The notes beneath the pieces were generated by a model, which was given only the letters and a program-made list of their open reading frames with translations, did no database searches and was not told the origin of the DNA. This document shows positions 36,529 to 46,718 of a DNA stretch of 64,000 bases, piece by piece (within the stretch, counting starts at the first letter, position 1; each line of letters opens with the position of its first letter). This DNA is from Sporosarcina sp. FSL K6-1522 (lineage in GTDB: Bacteria > Bacillota > Bacilli > Bacillales_A > Planococcaceae): positions 3,198,501 through 3,262,500 of the forward strand of contig NZ_CP152019.1 of assembly GCF_038622445.1 (NCBI RefSeq), in the 5' to 3' direction. A program made the translations under genes and the position numbers.

Positions 36529-37374
36529 TCAATAACATTGCAAAATGGCCCATACTTTATCAAAAGCTTTATTTTTACAGTCTTGCTCGCGAATCCAGAA
36601 ATAGAGTTTACCACTGTCGCCCCACATATAGCCGAGATTCTCTTCGGAATCAAGCTGTAGAAGCAGTTGCCAATCTTGTACGTTAGGTTCTAGCTCCTTG
36701 CACAAAGGATGTTCGTAGCCTGTAGAATCGCCACAATACAAGCCGTTCGTCACTAACTCGCATTGCAAGTACATATCTCATTGAATCGTATTAGGATATC
36801 CATGAATGCGATGTGCCGTGTTTTCTGTTTCATCTCTCCATAAGAAGTCATCGTAAGCATCTGCCTGTTTTTCCGTTAAAAGGTCTATGAGTTTTTGACC
36901 ATCGGGCGATCCCCATGACGGCAATGTCCATTCGTTTTTAAAGGACAGTACCGCGCTATCAATAGACTCCTTTAGAGTTGAGGGTTGTTCCGTACGCTGA
37001 AAAACCGCTTGCGTGAAATAGAAAACATGAAAGCCATCTTCATCATTTGGATCATAACCCCAAGGCTGCTCCACAGCATCATAGAAAAAGGATAATAGCC
37101 CCTCTGTAGGCAGGATATGATTCGAATCAAAAGGCTTCACCTCCGCCAAATTTAGCTGGCAAAGAAAATAGAGCGGTTGCCCAGTCTTTGTTTATGGCCA
37201 GACAAAATCTGTCGGTGTATCAGGCACTCCCCCAATTTTAGAATGTCCCATTCGAATGTCTTCATCCGCAGTTGGTGTCGCTATCGCGCGAATTGAACGT
37301 TTAGCGAATTGTAAAATTTGCTCCGCGGCTTCTTCAAGCCCAAAACTATGTAATGCTGTGCGTAATTTTTCCAT
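36529..37374 (-). pseudogene. YwqG-like (DUF1963) protein broken by two in-frame stops
   Basis: One continuous reading frame of about 282 codons carries the whole DUF1963 family sequence: MGHSKIGGVPDTPTDFVWP, stop TAA at 37192-37194, TKTGQPLYFLCQLN, GLLSFFYDA, HRIHGYPNTIQ, stop TGA at 36778-36780, DMYLQCELVTNGLYCGD and a tail to 36529. No frameshift is needed. In relatives the second position is a glycine (GGA to TGA). The start is probably the ATG at 37374, 8 bases after GGGGGG. DUF1963 proteins are often found among toxin-immunity genes. Last member of the immunity-like array. Confidence 0.82.
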
Positions 37375-37435
37375 ATCCATAGCCCCCCTATTCCCATTCA
37401 CACTCTCATAATTACAGTATTGTAACTCCTTAGAA

Positions 37436-37948
37436 TTATTGCCGCCAGTTAAGCAAAAAGGCAGGGAGCAATGGATGATTTGGATTACAGCGTTTGGCTG
37501 ATGTAATTTCCAACCTTTCTTCGTCCTCATCATCCGTTACTGAAATAAGTGCAAAAATATTTTCATCAATAATGCCCTCTTGTTTTAATTCGTACATTGC
37601 ATCGCTCATGGCCTCATGGATTTCCACTATATGTGCTGCATATTGTTCATCAGCATCTAATGCGTTATCTGCATGATCTACTCTATCAAATAGCTCATGG
37701 CTCATTTTTCGAATCAGGTCCGTATCACTTTCATGTAAAAATTCATCTTTTAAAAAGCGAAAGTTTTCTGGATCGTCCTGATAATTTTCTCCGATTTGCA
37801 GAAGTGATTTTTCCGTTCCCATTGTTAAATAGAGGCTACCACAATCACTGTCTGTCACGAGTACAACTGCATATATTTGTTCGTCCTTTAAAGTCTCGTA
37901 CATAGCTGTATAGGCTTCATGTACAGCTAATTTGATTTTCTGTTTCAT
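37436..37948 (-). CDS. DUF4303 family protein (immunity-like)
   Basis: 170 aa, acidic, soluble. Family-like features: N-terminal helix AVHEAYTAMYETLKDE followed by YAVVLVTDSDCGSLYL, and a repeated theme near the C-terminus (ENIFALISVTDDED). DUF4303 members occur with polymorphic toxin immunity genes. ATG after GGAGTGATG. It lies 62 bases upstream of the broken YwqG gene. Confidence 0.72.
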   Translation of the reverse strand: MKQKIKLAVHEAYTAMYETLKDEQIYAVVLVTDSDCGSLYLTMGTEKSLLQIGENYQDDPENFRFLKDEFLHESDTDLIRKMSHELFDRVDHADNALDADEQYAAHIVEIHEAMSDAMYELKQEGIIDENIFALISVTDDEDEERLEITSAKRCNPNHPLLPAFLLNWRQ

Positions 37949-38024
37949 CTATACATCACTCCTCGTATTGTCAAAATATGAATCAGGATTTTTTATCTTT
38001 CTTCCTCACGAATGTATCCTAGCT

Positions 38025-38876
<852 letters not shown>

Positions 38877-38906
38877 CTACGATTTAAAAATTAATAAAAT
38901 CTCCTC

Positions 38907-39623
38907 TTAATCCAACTCTGACCGCGAAAACAAATCCCGTATTAACACATCATCTTCGCACGCAGCCTTAAACCCCAGCGCAAATTGTTTCAGTGACTCG
39001 CCATCCTCCGAATAAGCACAGAACATATCTGCCTCTGGATCAAAATGAACTCGTCCTTCCAAATCCGGCATGACTTCGTCTATAAATACGGCGGCCAAAG
39101 AGCCCCAGTCATACCCATTACCTTCAAACCCTTCATCAATCCGCCCGGCAAAAACCTCATTTTTATAGCTTCCCGCATTCAATATCAACGACACTGAACT
39201 AGCATGGGCAACCCATCTGAAAGGCAACAGTGCTTCTTCGTCTACAACCGTATTCTGCATTCCCTGATTCTCTCCAAGGATATCTCCAATCGACTGTATA
39301 AACATTTTAGCTTGCTCGTCCGTTGGATCTAGTCGATAAGCATTCTCAAAATATCGGAGCGCTTCTTCCTCTCTGCCAGCATAATAATAGGCATAGCCTA
39401 ATCGATAGTGCCAGAGTGAATCCGTTTCTCCTTCGTCCCGTACACCCGACAGTAAGATAATCGCCTTGCCATATTGCCCAACATTATTATAAGCACGTGC
39501 CAAGTGGCCTGTAAGTTCATACTCCAACTTGTCAAGAGCCGTTTTTGTCAGTTCTTGAATAATCAACTCATGCTGCTCCTCATTAAACCACATATCCAAA
39601 TTCTTCAATTGTTCCTTGTTCAC
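38907..39623 (-). CDS. TPR protein with Imm51-like immunity domain
   Basis: 238 aa from the GTG at 39623 (GGGAG at 8 bases; the GTG three codons earlier is too close). Residues about 10-115 form TPR repeats (ARAYNNVGQYGKAIILL, YRLGYAYYYAGREEEALRYFENA). The C-terminal ~110 residues match the Imm51 family: YDWGSLAAVFIDE, FDPEADMFCAYSEDGESL and the terminal ACEDDVLIRDLFSRSELD. Such domains neutralise contact-dependent toxins. It lies 48 bases from the CbrC gene. Confidence 0.78.
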   Translation of the reverse strand: MNKEQLKNLDMWFNEEQHELIIQELTKTALDKLEYELTGHLARAYNNVGQYGKAIILLSGVRDEGETDSLWHYRLGYAYYYAGREEEALRYFENAYRLDPTDEQAKMFIQSIGDILGENQGMQNTVVDEEALLPFRWVAHASSVSLILNAGSYKNEVFAGRIDEGFEGNGYDWGSLAAVFIDEVMPDLEGRVHFDPEADMFCAYSEDGESLKQFALGFKAACEDDVLIRDLFSRSELD

Positions 39624-39647
39624 AAACTCCACTCCCTTTCATCTCAC

Positions 39648-40751
39648 TTATGTTTGTTGATGGTGCATGGACGCGATTGAGCAATCCGGGCACACTTCGA
39701 TATACAGCGTTCCTTCGCTATATTCCATGACGGTATCCCATTGAATTTGTGCTACATATTTCATCGGCTGGCTGCAATCTGGACAAGTGATGTATTGCGC
39801 ATCCTGCACCCAAGAAGCAAAACCGCCAATCGTATTGAGATCCTCACTCCCTGCACCATAAAAAAGGGGTACGGGCGTTTTTTCTAGTCTATAGGAATTT
39901 GAACATAGCGCTTTTAACGTATCTTCTTCGATATAATTTTCCAGATCATCTATCAATTCATTATAAGGAAAGACCGGTGTACTACCGCCATCCCGCGTAA
40001 ATCGACTGAAGACGGCTTCCGAATAACAACAGCAATTTGGGCAACACGTTGCGGTGAAAATCCCGTCAATCCCGAGAAACTGTAACCGTTCGTCCCGTCC
40101 ATCCAACATGAGCATATCGACTAATGGGCAGCCACAATGCGGACAGCTATCCTCACGTAATCGTCCAATAGTAGCTGCTGTGTCTGCCCTGTTATCGCTC
40201 TTTTCCATTGCATAGCAAGTAGCATAGTTCAACTCACGACGATTGCCCTCTTGGTCAAATGTCCAACCTGCCACTTGGGCATAGACAGATGGATTGGCGT
40301 ATAATTGTGCACGCCATGGTTGAGGATTCCGCTCAAGCTCCAATAACGTTTCCAGTGCCTGGTCATCCCCTTGCATCGCTAGACAACACATCAGCTCACT
40401 CGCCTCACGTGGATCTGTTGCCTCCACTAGCGATATGATGAGCCTATCACGTACATCTGCCGGTGCTTGGTAATAAAGCCGTTCCAACGAAAAAACCTTT
40501 GCTTCCACTGCCACTCGCTGTAACGCTGGCGGATACATTCCATGGACTTCCAACAAATTACAGCACATTTCATATTCATCCGTATCCCAGTCCTCTAATC
40601 GATCCACATGCGCAATCAGCTGTTGGATTTTGCTAGCAATCTGCTCTTTTGTCCATGCCAATACTTCGTTTCTATCTTGCTCCGACTGGCACTTCCAACA
40701 GATCCCTTTAAAACCAATCGACGTGCCACAATGATCACAATGATGATTCAT
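39648..40751 (-). CDS. Zinc-ribbon protein of unknown function, immunity-array member
   Basis: 367 aa from the ATG at 40751 (GAGGGGGATA upstream; an in-frame ATG 12 codons earlier is less likely). Three cysteine knuckle pairs: HCDHCGTSIGFKGICWKC at the N-terminus, CPHCGC...CCPNCCC in the middle, CPDCSQ...CPDCS at the end. The region between is helical, HEAT/TPR-like. I do not recognise a named family. Sits 24 bases upstream of the Imm51-like gene in the same transcript. Confidence 0.65.
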   Translation of the reverse strand: MNHHCDHCGTSIGFKGICWKCQSEQDRNEVLAWTKEQIASKIQQLIAHVDRLEDWDTDEYEMCCNLLEVHGMYPPALQRVAVEAKVFSLERLYYQAPADVRDRLIISLVEATDPREASELMCCLAMQGDDQALETLLELERNPQPWRAQLYANPSVYAQVAGWTFDQEGNRRELNYATCYAMEKSDNRADTAATIGRLREDSCPHCGCPLVDMLMLDGRDERLQFLGIDGIFTATCCPNCCCYSEAVFSRFTRDGGSTPVFPYNELIDDLENYIEEDTLKALCSNSYRLEKTPVPLFYGAGSEDLNTIGGFASWVQDAQYITCPDCSQPMKYVAQIQWDTVMEYSEGTLYIEVCPDCSIASMHHQQT

Positions 40752-40773
40752 TCTTATATCCCCCTCTATTATA

Positions 40774-41293
40774 TTAATCCGCATCAACCCATAAATGATG
40801 TTTTTGACAATGCAGGCACCGAAATAGATAGCCTGCCATCGAGCCCACTTTCACTAAATACTCTCCTATATCAGCGTATTCGTCACGCGCCTCATAGTCA
40901 GCAACGACCTCATCCGCAATCCCCATCGCTTCCAGCTCTGCCGTCCCGACATCACCAAGATAGGCACAAAAATCATCACAACAAGCAAGCCAGTATTCCC
41001 CTTGTCAGCTGACATAGCCGGGTGTTCGTTCAAGCAATTCCTTATGTTTCTCTGGATCAGAAACCTTGTCCATTTCCGCATCTTGTATAAATTCTACCCT
41101 CAAATTTCGCTGCCGCCGCCCCACTCGCAATGCAGGATAGGCAAAGACAATGAATATCCGCTACGCAATACATCGTAGGATAATAGAGGCTAACCGACTC
41201 TTCACAACAATTACAAATCCCATCTCCCGCTTCAAGCACATCAATATCTCTTATATTGGGACTATACTTGAAGTAGATTTCATCGTCGTTCAT
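40774..41293 (-). pseudogene. Second CbrC-like gene, frameshifted and with a nonsense codon
   Basis: Begins intact with GGAGG and ATG (41293): YFKYSPNI, GICNCCEESVSLYY, CLCLSCIASG, AAAAKFEG. One extra A near 41095 shifts the frame, after which the sequence continues as EFIQDAEMDKVSDPEKH and RTPGYVS, a TGA where the paralogue has TGG, then QGEYWLACCDDFCAYLGDVG and the end HCQKHHLWVDAD at 40774. Two independent lesions, so not a single sequencing error. Confidence 0.82.
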
Positions 41294-41572
41294 CTTTATC
41301 CTCCTTGCTCTATGAACGCTCTTTATCCCTTGCTTCTACCTTTACAAACAATTCAACCATCGACTTCTTATGTCATAAAATCAATGAAGTTTCTTTTTTA
41401 CAGCAATTATCCAGGTACTTTGAAAAAACAACGACTGAAATTCGTTTATTTACAATCAGTGTAGCTTGTTCAAACAAAGTATTTTTATCATTTCTGTTAA
41501 AAGTACTTGCAGGTTACGCTACGTCACCATTTATTCTATATACATACTATTTATGTATTTGGAGGTATCGTC

Positions 41573-42274
41573 TTGAACAATCGTGAATTATTTTTTAATC
41601 AGTCGCCATGGTCATGGAAGGAATTTATCCAACTTCTTGTTCTCGTATTAGTTTTAGTCCCTTTTTTCGTTGAGTATTTATTGATGAATTACTTGTCAGG
41701 GTTATTTCAAAATGACTTGTATGCTGGTACTTTGGTTGGTTTTATTATGTCTATCATTTTTATGTCGGGACTTTATTTAATCGCGTTAAAACCCAAACGG
41801 CTCTCTTGGCATGATGTAGGTCTAAATCATTTCCCTCTGAATTATTGGGGGCCGATTGCTGGCTGGACAGTTGTTTTAATTATCGTTAGTATTTTGTTAG
41901 TCTTGGCTATGGCTCTAGTGGGGATAGGTGTTGAGAATAGTAAAACGGAGAGTATCCAATCTCACATAACACCTGTAAATTTCCTAATTGCTTTTGTATC
42001 AGCAAGTATCATTTCCCCCCTATACGAAGAGATATTTTATCGGGGGTTTCTTTATAGATTGTTGAGAAGTAAGCTTGGAATTACTATTGGAATGCTCGTT
42101 AGTTCTTTCATTTTCATGATTGTACATCTTCCAACATATAACGTCCTACCAGTTACCTTTGTATCTGGATTAGTCTTTTCTTGGACCTACGAAAAGACGG
42201 GTTCTGTGATTCCAGGCATCATTATTCATGGCACCTTTAATGGAATTGCTCTTATACTCACTACCTTTTCATGA
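41573..42274 (+). CDS. CPBP intramembrane metalloprotease (Abi family)
   Basis: 233 aa from a TTG at 41573 that lies 8 bases after TTTGGAGG; a longer frame from 41507 has no site. Six to eight membrane helices. CPBP motifs: EEIFYRGFLYRLLRSKLG (EExxxR), FxxxH-type FIFMIVHLP and HGTFN. Homologues include type II CAAX prenyl endopeptidase and bacteriocin self-immunity proteins, fitting the neighbourhood. It is plus-strand and interrupts the minus-strand array together with the convergent MerR gene. Confidence 0.85.
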   Translation: MNNRELFFNQSPWSWKEFIQLLVLVLVLVPFFVEYLLMNYLSGLFQNDLYAGTLVGFIMSIIFMSGLYLIALKPKRLSWHDVGLNHFPLNYWGPIAGWTVVLIIVSILLVLAMALVGIGVENSKTESIQSHITPVNFLIAFVSASIISPLYEEIFYRGFLYRLLRSKLGITIGMLVSSFIFMIVHLPTYNVLPVTFVSGLVFSWTYEKTGSVIPGIIIHGTFNGIALILTTFS

Positions 42275-42293
42275 ATAAAAAGTCGCTGGATTC

Positions 42294-42322
42294 AAACACC
42301 GCTTGCAATTGCAGCGGTGTTT
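42294..42322. terminator. Bidirectional terminator between the CPBP and MerR genes
   Basis: 10-bp perfect stem AAACACCGCT / AGCGGTGTTT with a 9-base loop. It serves both convergent genes. Confidence 0.8.
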
Positions 42323-42324
42323 AC

Positions 42325-43050
42325 TCATTCCTCGACTTGGAGAGCCTGCTCGATAAATTCGAGGATGGCGGGTTGAATTGGATAGAGTCTTAAATCCTCT
42401 GATGCTTTTTCGGATTTTCGAACTTCCCAGAACTTATCCATCAATTGTTGGTCTCCCTGGAATGTTTCTTCTGATAGGATGTTCATATCATCCATGATGA
42501 GCTGCATTTCTTTCGATTGTGGAGATAGTTCCTTATCCATGCACATTTCAATCCGTTTGATTAGATTCATCCATTTTTTTGTCGTTGAATTGTCCTTTTC
42601 AAGCTTGGGAAGTTGCTCTATCAATCGTTGTTTTTCATCTTCCGTGAAATATTGTTGCCAATCACGTTCATTTTCTTGGTTGACGACTAAAGCAAGCAGG
42701 TCTTCCCAATTGATAGATCCTTCCAATTTCAAAACATTTAATAAGGAAGTTGTGTGTTGAATCGATTTTTGTACGTTATCTGCTTGTTCTTCCAATAAAG
42801 ATTTATGTGCCAATAAGATAGATGTAATGGATTTTTCCGTTACAATTTTTTTACAATCTTCAAGAGAGAGTGATAGTGATTTTAAAAGCAGTATTTTTTC
42901 AAGTGCTACAATATCTTGCTCTGAATAAAAACGTTTACCTCCTTCCTCTTTTTTGGAAGGTTGGACAAGACCAACCTGATCATAATACCTCAGCGTTCTA
43001 ACAGACACGTTCAGACGTTTCGATAATTCTCCTGTTGATAAATACATCAT
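42325..43050 (-). CDS. MerR-family regulator (TipA/Mta-like)
   Basis: 241 aa. MerR winged helix at residues 1-70 (YLSTGELSKRLNVSVRTLRYYDQVGLVQPS), a coiled dimerisation helix, and a C-terminal helical effector region without the cysteines of metal sensors, so probably drug or small-molecule responsive. Two adjacent ATG codons follow GGAGGTATGT. Target unknown; the convergent CPBP gene is a candidate only by proximity. Confidence 0.87.
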   Translation of the reverse strand: MMYLSTGELSKRLNVSVRTLRYYDQVGLVQPSKKEEGGKRFYSEQDIVALEKILLLKSLSLSLEDCKKIVTEKSITSILLAHKSLLEEQADNVQKSIQHTTSLLNVLKLEGSINWEDLLALVVNQENERDWQQYFTEDEKQRLIEQLPKLEKDNSTTKKWMNLIKRIEMCMDKELSPQSKEMQLIMDDMNILSEETFQGDQQLMDKFWEVRKSEKASEDLRLYPIQPAILEFIEQALQVEE

Positions 43051-43204
43051 ACATACCTCCGATTTGGCAGTGAATATTCCCCTTTTTCTTTTCGGAAAGG
43101 CACCACATCATAATAGGTACTTTTTTCACTACTGCGATTTCCCTTGACAGACGACACTTGTAGATTTCATCATCGTTCCTCTTCCTCCTCCAACATTGCT
43201 CGCC

Positions 43205-43723
43205 CTAGCTCTGATCTCTCGCTTGCATTTTCGCATTCAGTTCTTCCATGTCCATGTCAAACATCACACTATCATTGGTGATCACTTGAAAATAAAACTG
43301 TACTTTTTTCTTGCCAAACTGTTGCTCCAACTCGTCCCATTGTTCAGCCGACAACAGTACGAATGCCAATGTATCTCCACCTAAAGACTCCATAAACCAA
43401 CGAATCTGATGATGCGGCGCAATCATCTCCTGCATCGCCCGAATCGCACTGTCTCTGTCCGTCTTATCATCAGCGAAAGGGATGGTCATGCTTTTTTCTT
43501 TCGATGTCAGCACAATATCGACTCCCCTTGGCTTATCAATTTCTTTTACTTCACAAACAATCTTAGTAGTTTCAGATAAGTGGTCATTAAAGTAATCGAT
43601 TAAATCCTCTTCATATTCCCGCCAATCAATCCAGACAAGTAACTCATCCTCTTCCCAGAGCTTGTCCAATGCTTCTTCTGTTGGCTCGTGTAAAAATGTA
43701 GCGATTTCCTGTTGTTTATTCAT
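43205..43723 (-). CDS. Unknown protein of the immunity-like array, 172 aa
   Basis: Soluble and acidic. The ATG at 43723 has GAGGAGAGG upstream and overlaps the end of the previous gene by 8 bases. Sequence features: HEPTEEALDKLWEEDELLVWIDW near the start and WDELEQQFGKKKVQFYFQV near the end. No family recognised; its coupling to an Imm68-like gene suggests a related role. Confidence 0.6.
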   Translation of the reverse strand: MNKQQEIATFLHEPTEEALDKLWEEDELLVWIDWREYEEDLIDYFNDHLSETTKIVCEVKEIDKPRGVDIVLTSKEKSMTIPFADDKTDRDSAIRAMQEMIAPHHQIRWFMESLGGDTLAFVLLSAEQWDELEQQFGKKKVQFYFQVITNDSVMFDMDMEELNAKMQARDQS

Positions 43724-44252
43724 AACGCCTCTCCTCACCAATGGTTAGTTCAGCTACGATTGCTTGACACTGGGTAGCAATTTCCCGCATCTCCTCTTCC
43801 GAACAAAACTCCGCCAAGTCATAACGTAGAGGCTGTTGGATAAAATCAGCCATCCAGTTTTTCAGCAACATTACATCTTCCTGTTCCGCCTTTATAGTTA
43901 TAATCGCCGCCTCTTCCTTATGAGTATTATCCAAATCCATCACACGAATCTGTCCATTCTTCTGACATTCCAATAAAATCGCCGCCACATCCATCAACAA
44001 ATTAATGGCACAGTGGATATCAAGCCGAAACCCTTCCCCAAAAGCATAATAAACATCTGTTGTTTGACGTATATCTTCCATTTCTCGCGTAGCCGTTAAT
44101 TGAAAGTCTTGCAGAATCGTTTTCAACTGGATTTCTACTGGCATACCATGCCGAAATCCCCTATCAGTCAAGTAGTCAATCAAACTACATGTATCATCGG
44201 TTCCGCCAACATATTTGTTCCACCATCGCTCAATATACAGACCCATTTCCAT
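43716..44252 (-). CDS. Imm68-like putative immunity protein
   Basis: 178 aa. The opening LYIERWWNKYVGGTDDTCSLIDYL and the middle INLLMDVAAILLECQKNGQI and DLAEFCSEEEMREIA match what I recall of the Imm68 putative immunity family. ATG at 44252 or 44246 after AGCAGGGA. Translationally coupled to the 172-aa gene. Cytosolic by sequence; toxin partner not visible. Confidence 0.68.
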   Translation of the reverse strand: MEMGLYIERWWNKYVGGTDDTCSLIDYLTDRGFRHGMPVEIQLKTILQDFQLTATREMEDIRQTTDVYYAFGEGFRLDIHCAINLLMDVAAILLECQKNGQIRVMDLDNTHKEEAAIITIKAEQEDVMLLKNWMADFIQQPLRYDLAEFCSEEEMREIATQCQAIVAELTIGEERRYE

Positions 44253-44275
44253 TCCCTGCTCTCTTCTCTACTTGT

Positions 44276-44842
44276 TTATGACGCTGGCTTCCAAAGCACT
44301 GTTGGAATTTGATGATACGGGGGCGTGTCATCACGCTTTGGTGCAAAATCCTCATCTTCGGCCACCTGCAGCCCGCTTTGAAATAGTCCGGCACCTGCTT
44401 TTTCTTCGATTTTCGCCAATAGCTCTGCATCCGTACGGTTCACAGAATCTTCGGGTGTCTGCTCCAGTCCACCGAACTCTTCATAATAATAGCTTGGTTC
44501 CATAAGCCAATAGACCATCCGAGCAGTCGCGATATCGCAATGTGGGTGCATCAGTACTTGTTCGATCGCCCAAGCACCATCATCATAATTGTAGTCTACA
44601 AGCAAACTATGTAACTCTTCTGCATCATCAATCGCCGCCATTTGCTCAGCAATCTCATTTTTAAATGACTCAAAACCCACTTTTCGCTGGCGCACATAAG
44701 CGTGATAAAACCCCTCTCCCTCATGCCCCTTCATACTTTTATCAAACTGGTCCTGAGCCATTTCAAAATAATAATCATCTCCAGCGCATATCGCCCATTG
44801 CATCATGCTCGCCAATTCATTTTCCCGTTGTTCACTAATCAT
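44276..44842 (-). CDS. DUF4274-like protein of the immunity array
   Basis: 188 aa. The segment DDAEELHSLLVDYNYDDG..IEQVLMHPHCDIATARMVYWLM resembles DUF4274, a short domain found with toxin-immunity genes. Helical, acidic, no signal peptide. Ends 23 bases before the Imm68-like gene. Confidence 0.65.
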   Translation of the reverse strand: MISEQRENELASMMQWAICAGDDYYFEMAQDQFDKSMKGHEGEGFYHAYVRQRKVGFESFKNEIAEQMAAIDDAEELHSLLVDYNYDDGAWAIEQVLMHPHCDIATARMVYWLMEPSYYYEEFGGLEQTPEDSVNRTDAELLAKIEEKAGAGLFQSGLQVAEDEDFAPKRDDTPPYHQIPTVLWKPAS

Positions 44843-44925
44843 TCGCTCATTTCCTCCTCCTTTCTAGTTGTCCTAATAATCCAATTATACAGAACATACG
44901 TTTCCACTTCAAGAAATATAGTTGC

Positions 44926-45141
44926 TCACCATACAAAAAAGTCGAAACATTGACCTCTCATCTGTTTCGACCTCACTTTCATCCCACCTCTAAAGAAGTT
45001 GGCTTTCTCGTTCGGAAAATCGGTAAAATCATTACAGACCTGATCCTCAGCCCACTCCGTTTGTTGCTGATAACACGCAAGGAATTCTGCCTGTTCCTTT
45101 GGGGCTTGTGATAAATCAAATACCATCAAGTCACAGCTCAT
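44926..45141 (-). pseudogene. N-terminal fragment of an array protein
   Basis: Starts SCDLMVFDLSQAPKEQAEF and QQTEWAEDQVCND, resembling the front of small array proteins of about 130-160 aa that begin SFDLMVFD. After about residue 38 the sequence loses resemblance and stops early, so it is probably truncated by a small deletion or frameshift. ATG at 45141 has a modest site. Confidence 0.5.
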
Positions 45142-45193
45142 GTTTACCTATCCTTGCTACCTCTCCTTGCATTGCTGACGATGTACAAGTATA

Positions 45194-45547
45194 CTAATTC
45201 ACTGGCATTTCCCAACCAGATTCTTCATCCCAAATGGCATCGGTATCATCTAGATGCACACGCCAATCCCCATCTGCAATACTCCTTCTAATCTCTGTTA
45301 AGCAGGCGAGCCAATACAATAATGCGTCCAGTGTATCTTCAAAGTCATCAGAAAGGGGGAGCTTCGTTGAACCTGAAAAAATCACAGTCGGTTCGGTCTC
45401 ATCAAAATCATAGATATAGAAGGTTTCTCCAACGTCTTTTAACGTAAATTCTGCATTGTATTGATCAATAATTGTTGTTATTGCCTGCTCTTCACTACTA
45501 GTAAGCTTTTGCGCTCTCTCACAAGTGTAATAAATCGAAACACCCAT
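45194..45547 (-). CDS. Hypothetical protein, first gene of the immunity-like array
   Basis: 117 aa, acidic (GVSIYYTCERAQKLTSSEEQ, FYIYDFDETEPTVIF, ESGWEMPVN). AGGAGAG precedes the ATG. Upstream, 45548-45873 holds no gene. Family not recognised; similar small proteins accompany immunity genes. Confidence 0.6.
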   Translation of the reverse strand: MGVSIYYTCERAQKLTSSEEQAITTIIDQYNAEFTLKDVGETFYIYDFDETEPTVIFSGSTKLPLSDDFEDTLDALLYWLACLTEIRRSIADGDWRVHLDDTDAIWDEESGWEMPVN

Positions 45548-45873
45548 ATTCTATCGCTCTCCTTTTATTTATGTATGGTTTAAAAACCCGCCATTCGGCA
45601 ATAAATCTCCGGATTCAGAAATGATAACTTGTGTGACTTTCCACAATAATATAAAACTTTCTTTTCCATCTAATTCTAACACAAATAATTCCCTATTTAT
45701 CCAAGTTTTGAAGTTGATTTTGTTAAATAATTGTTACGCCTTCAGTTTTAATAATTCTGTCTCCCCCCTGTATCATCTAAAAATACATAGCTTTCCTTGC
45801 GTACTAAAGTAGCATTAGCTTATAGTAAATGTGTGGAGATGAAGGATATCGAACTTTGAAATGAGGACTTCAT

Positions 45874-46041
45874 ATGATATGCGGATCTAAATGCTTCCTT
45901 GTGGAAATGGAACTCGACGGAACAAAGCAAATCAAGCAAGTCACTGCAAGAACCCCCGTCGGTGCTAGAAAAGTAATTAGAGGGAAATACGGAGCGGAAG
46001 TGGAGATTTTGTCGGTGAAAAAGGAGCGGCGGAATCATTAA
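45874..46041 (+). CDS. Small basic protein, 55 aa
   Basis: Frame ATG 45874 to TAA 46039-46041, with TGAGGA at good spacing. Compact, charged, beta-rich sequence (KCFLVEMELDGTKQIKQVTA, GARKVIRGKYGAEVEIL) followed by a basic tail KKERRNH. Looks like a genuine conserved small protein, family unknown. Confidence 0.6.
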   Translation: MICGSKCFLVEMELDGTKQIKQVTARTPVGARKVIRGKYGAEVEILSVKKERRNH

Positions 46042-46112
46042 TTTTTCTGTTCTTTACTTATTTAACGTACGTCTTCAATTTGGCTATTTATAAATATCGA
46101 TTAGAAAAAATA

Positions 46113-46145
46113 CCCCCATAGGCTTTAAGGAAAAACCTACGGGGG
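46113..46145. terminator. Terminator between two convergent small genes
   Basis: CCCCCATAGG pairs with CCTACGGGGG (one mismatch); it lies between the 55-aa and the 92-aa genes and may serve both. Confidence 0.65.
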
Positions 46146-46151
46146 GCCATA

Positions 46152-46430
46152 TTACTGTTTTTTTACAATTCCTTGGACTTCGTTCAATTGCTGCTTCATC
46201 AAGTCTAACTGTTCTTTGTTTTGCGGAACCGCATCCATATGCTCATTATGTTGTTCTGCATTTATATATGCCTTTTCCGCACGTGATATTGCATTGAACG
46301 CATGCTCAACTGCCATCTCTTCCGGATGCGACATCGCTTGCTTTACCGCACGATTTGCCTTTTGTACGGAATTGCTGAAAAAAGCACTCGGATGATCCTT
46401 TTTCCAACTTATATCTGAGTCCTTAGCCAT
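46152..46430 (-). CDS. Small helical protein, 92 aa
   Basis: Rich in Ala, Gln and Glu, predicted as two or three helices (VQKANRAVKQAMSHPEEMAV, LDLMKQQLNEVQGIVKK). Possibly related to the small DUF3813-type proteins of spore formers, not certain. Site GGAAGAGG near the ATG. Confidence 0.6.
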   Translation of the reverse strand: MAKDSDISWKKDHPSAFFSNSVQKANRAVKQAMSHPEEMAVEHAFNAISRAEKAYINAEQHNEHMDAVPQNKEQLDLMKQQLNEVQGIVKKQ

Positions 46431-46614
46431 TTATACCTCTTCCCTTCCTGCAAATAAGATAAGTTCCAGCGGCCTTAGTATTGTAAATTATCCTGAAAAT
46501 ATGCACGGGATGAAGCTTTTAAATCCGATTGCATGTAATTTTTCTGTAATTACTAACATAAAGTGACACCTTTTTAAACTCAACACTAAAATCTGTTCTT
46601 GTTATTTTTTTCGA

Positions 46615-46715
46615 TTGCTATACAGGCTTGGTACTGCAGACGGCGACTCTACAGGAAAAGCCCCTCAACGAGGAGGATGAAGCCATGCCCGTGGAAAGCA
46701 TCCCTCATACAGGTA
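46615..46715. repeat. Degenerate copy of a bacilli intergenic repeat
   Basis: Contains the recognisable order GACTCTACAGGAAAAGC, AACGAGGAGGATGAAGCC and CCGTGGAAAGCATCC, matching the roughly 100-150-base element with GCGACTCCTGCGGGAAAAGC ... GAGGAGGCTC ... CCCGTGGAAAGCG that recurs in many bacilli genomes. It borders the osmC gene. Confidence 0.5.
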
Positions 46716-46718
46716 GCC

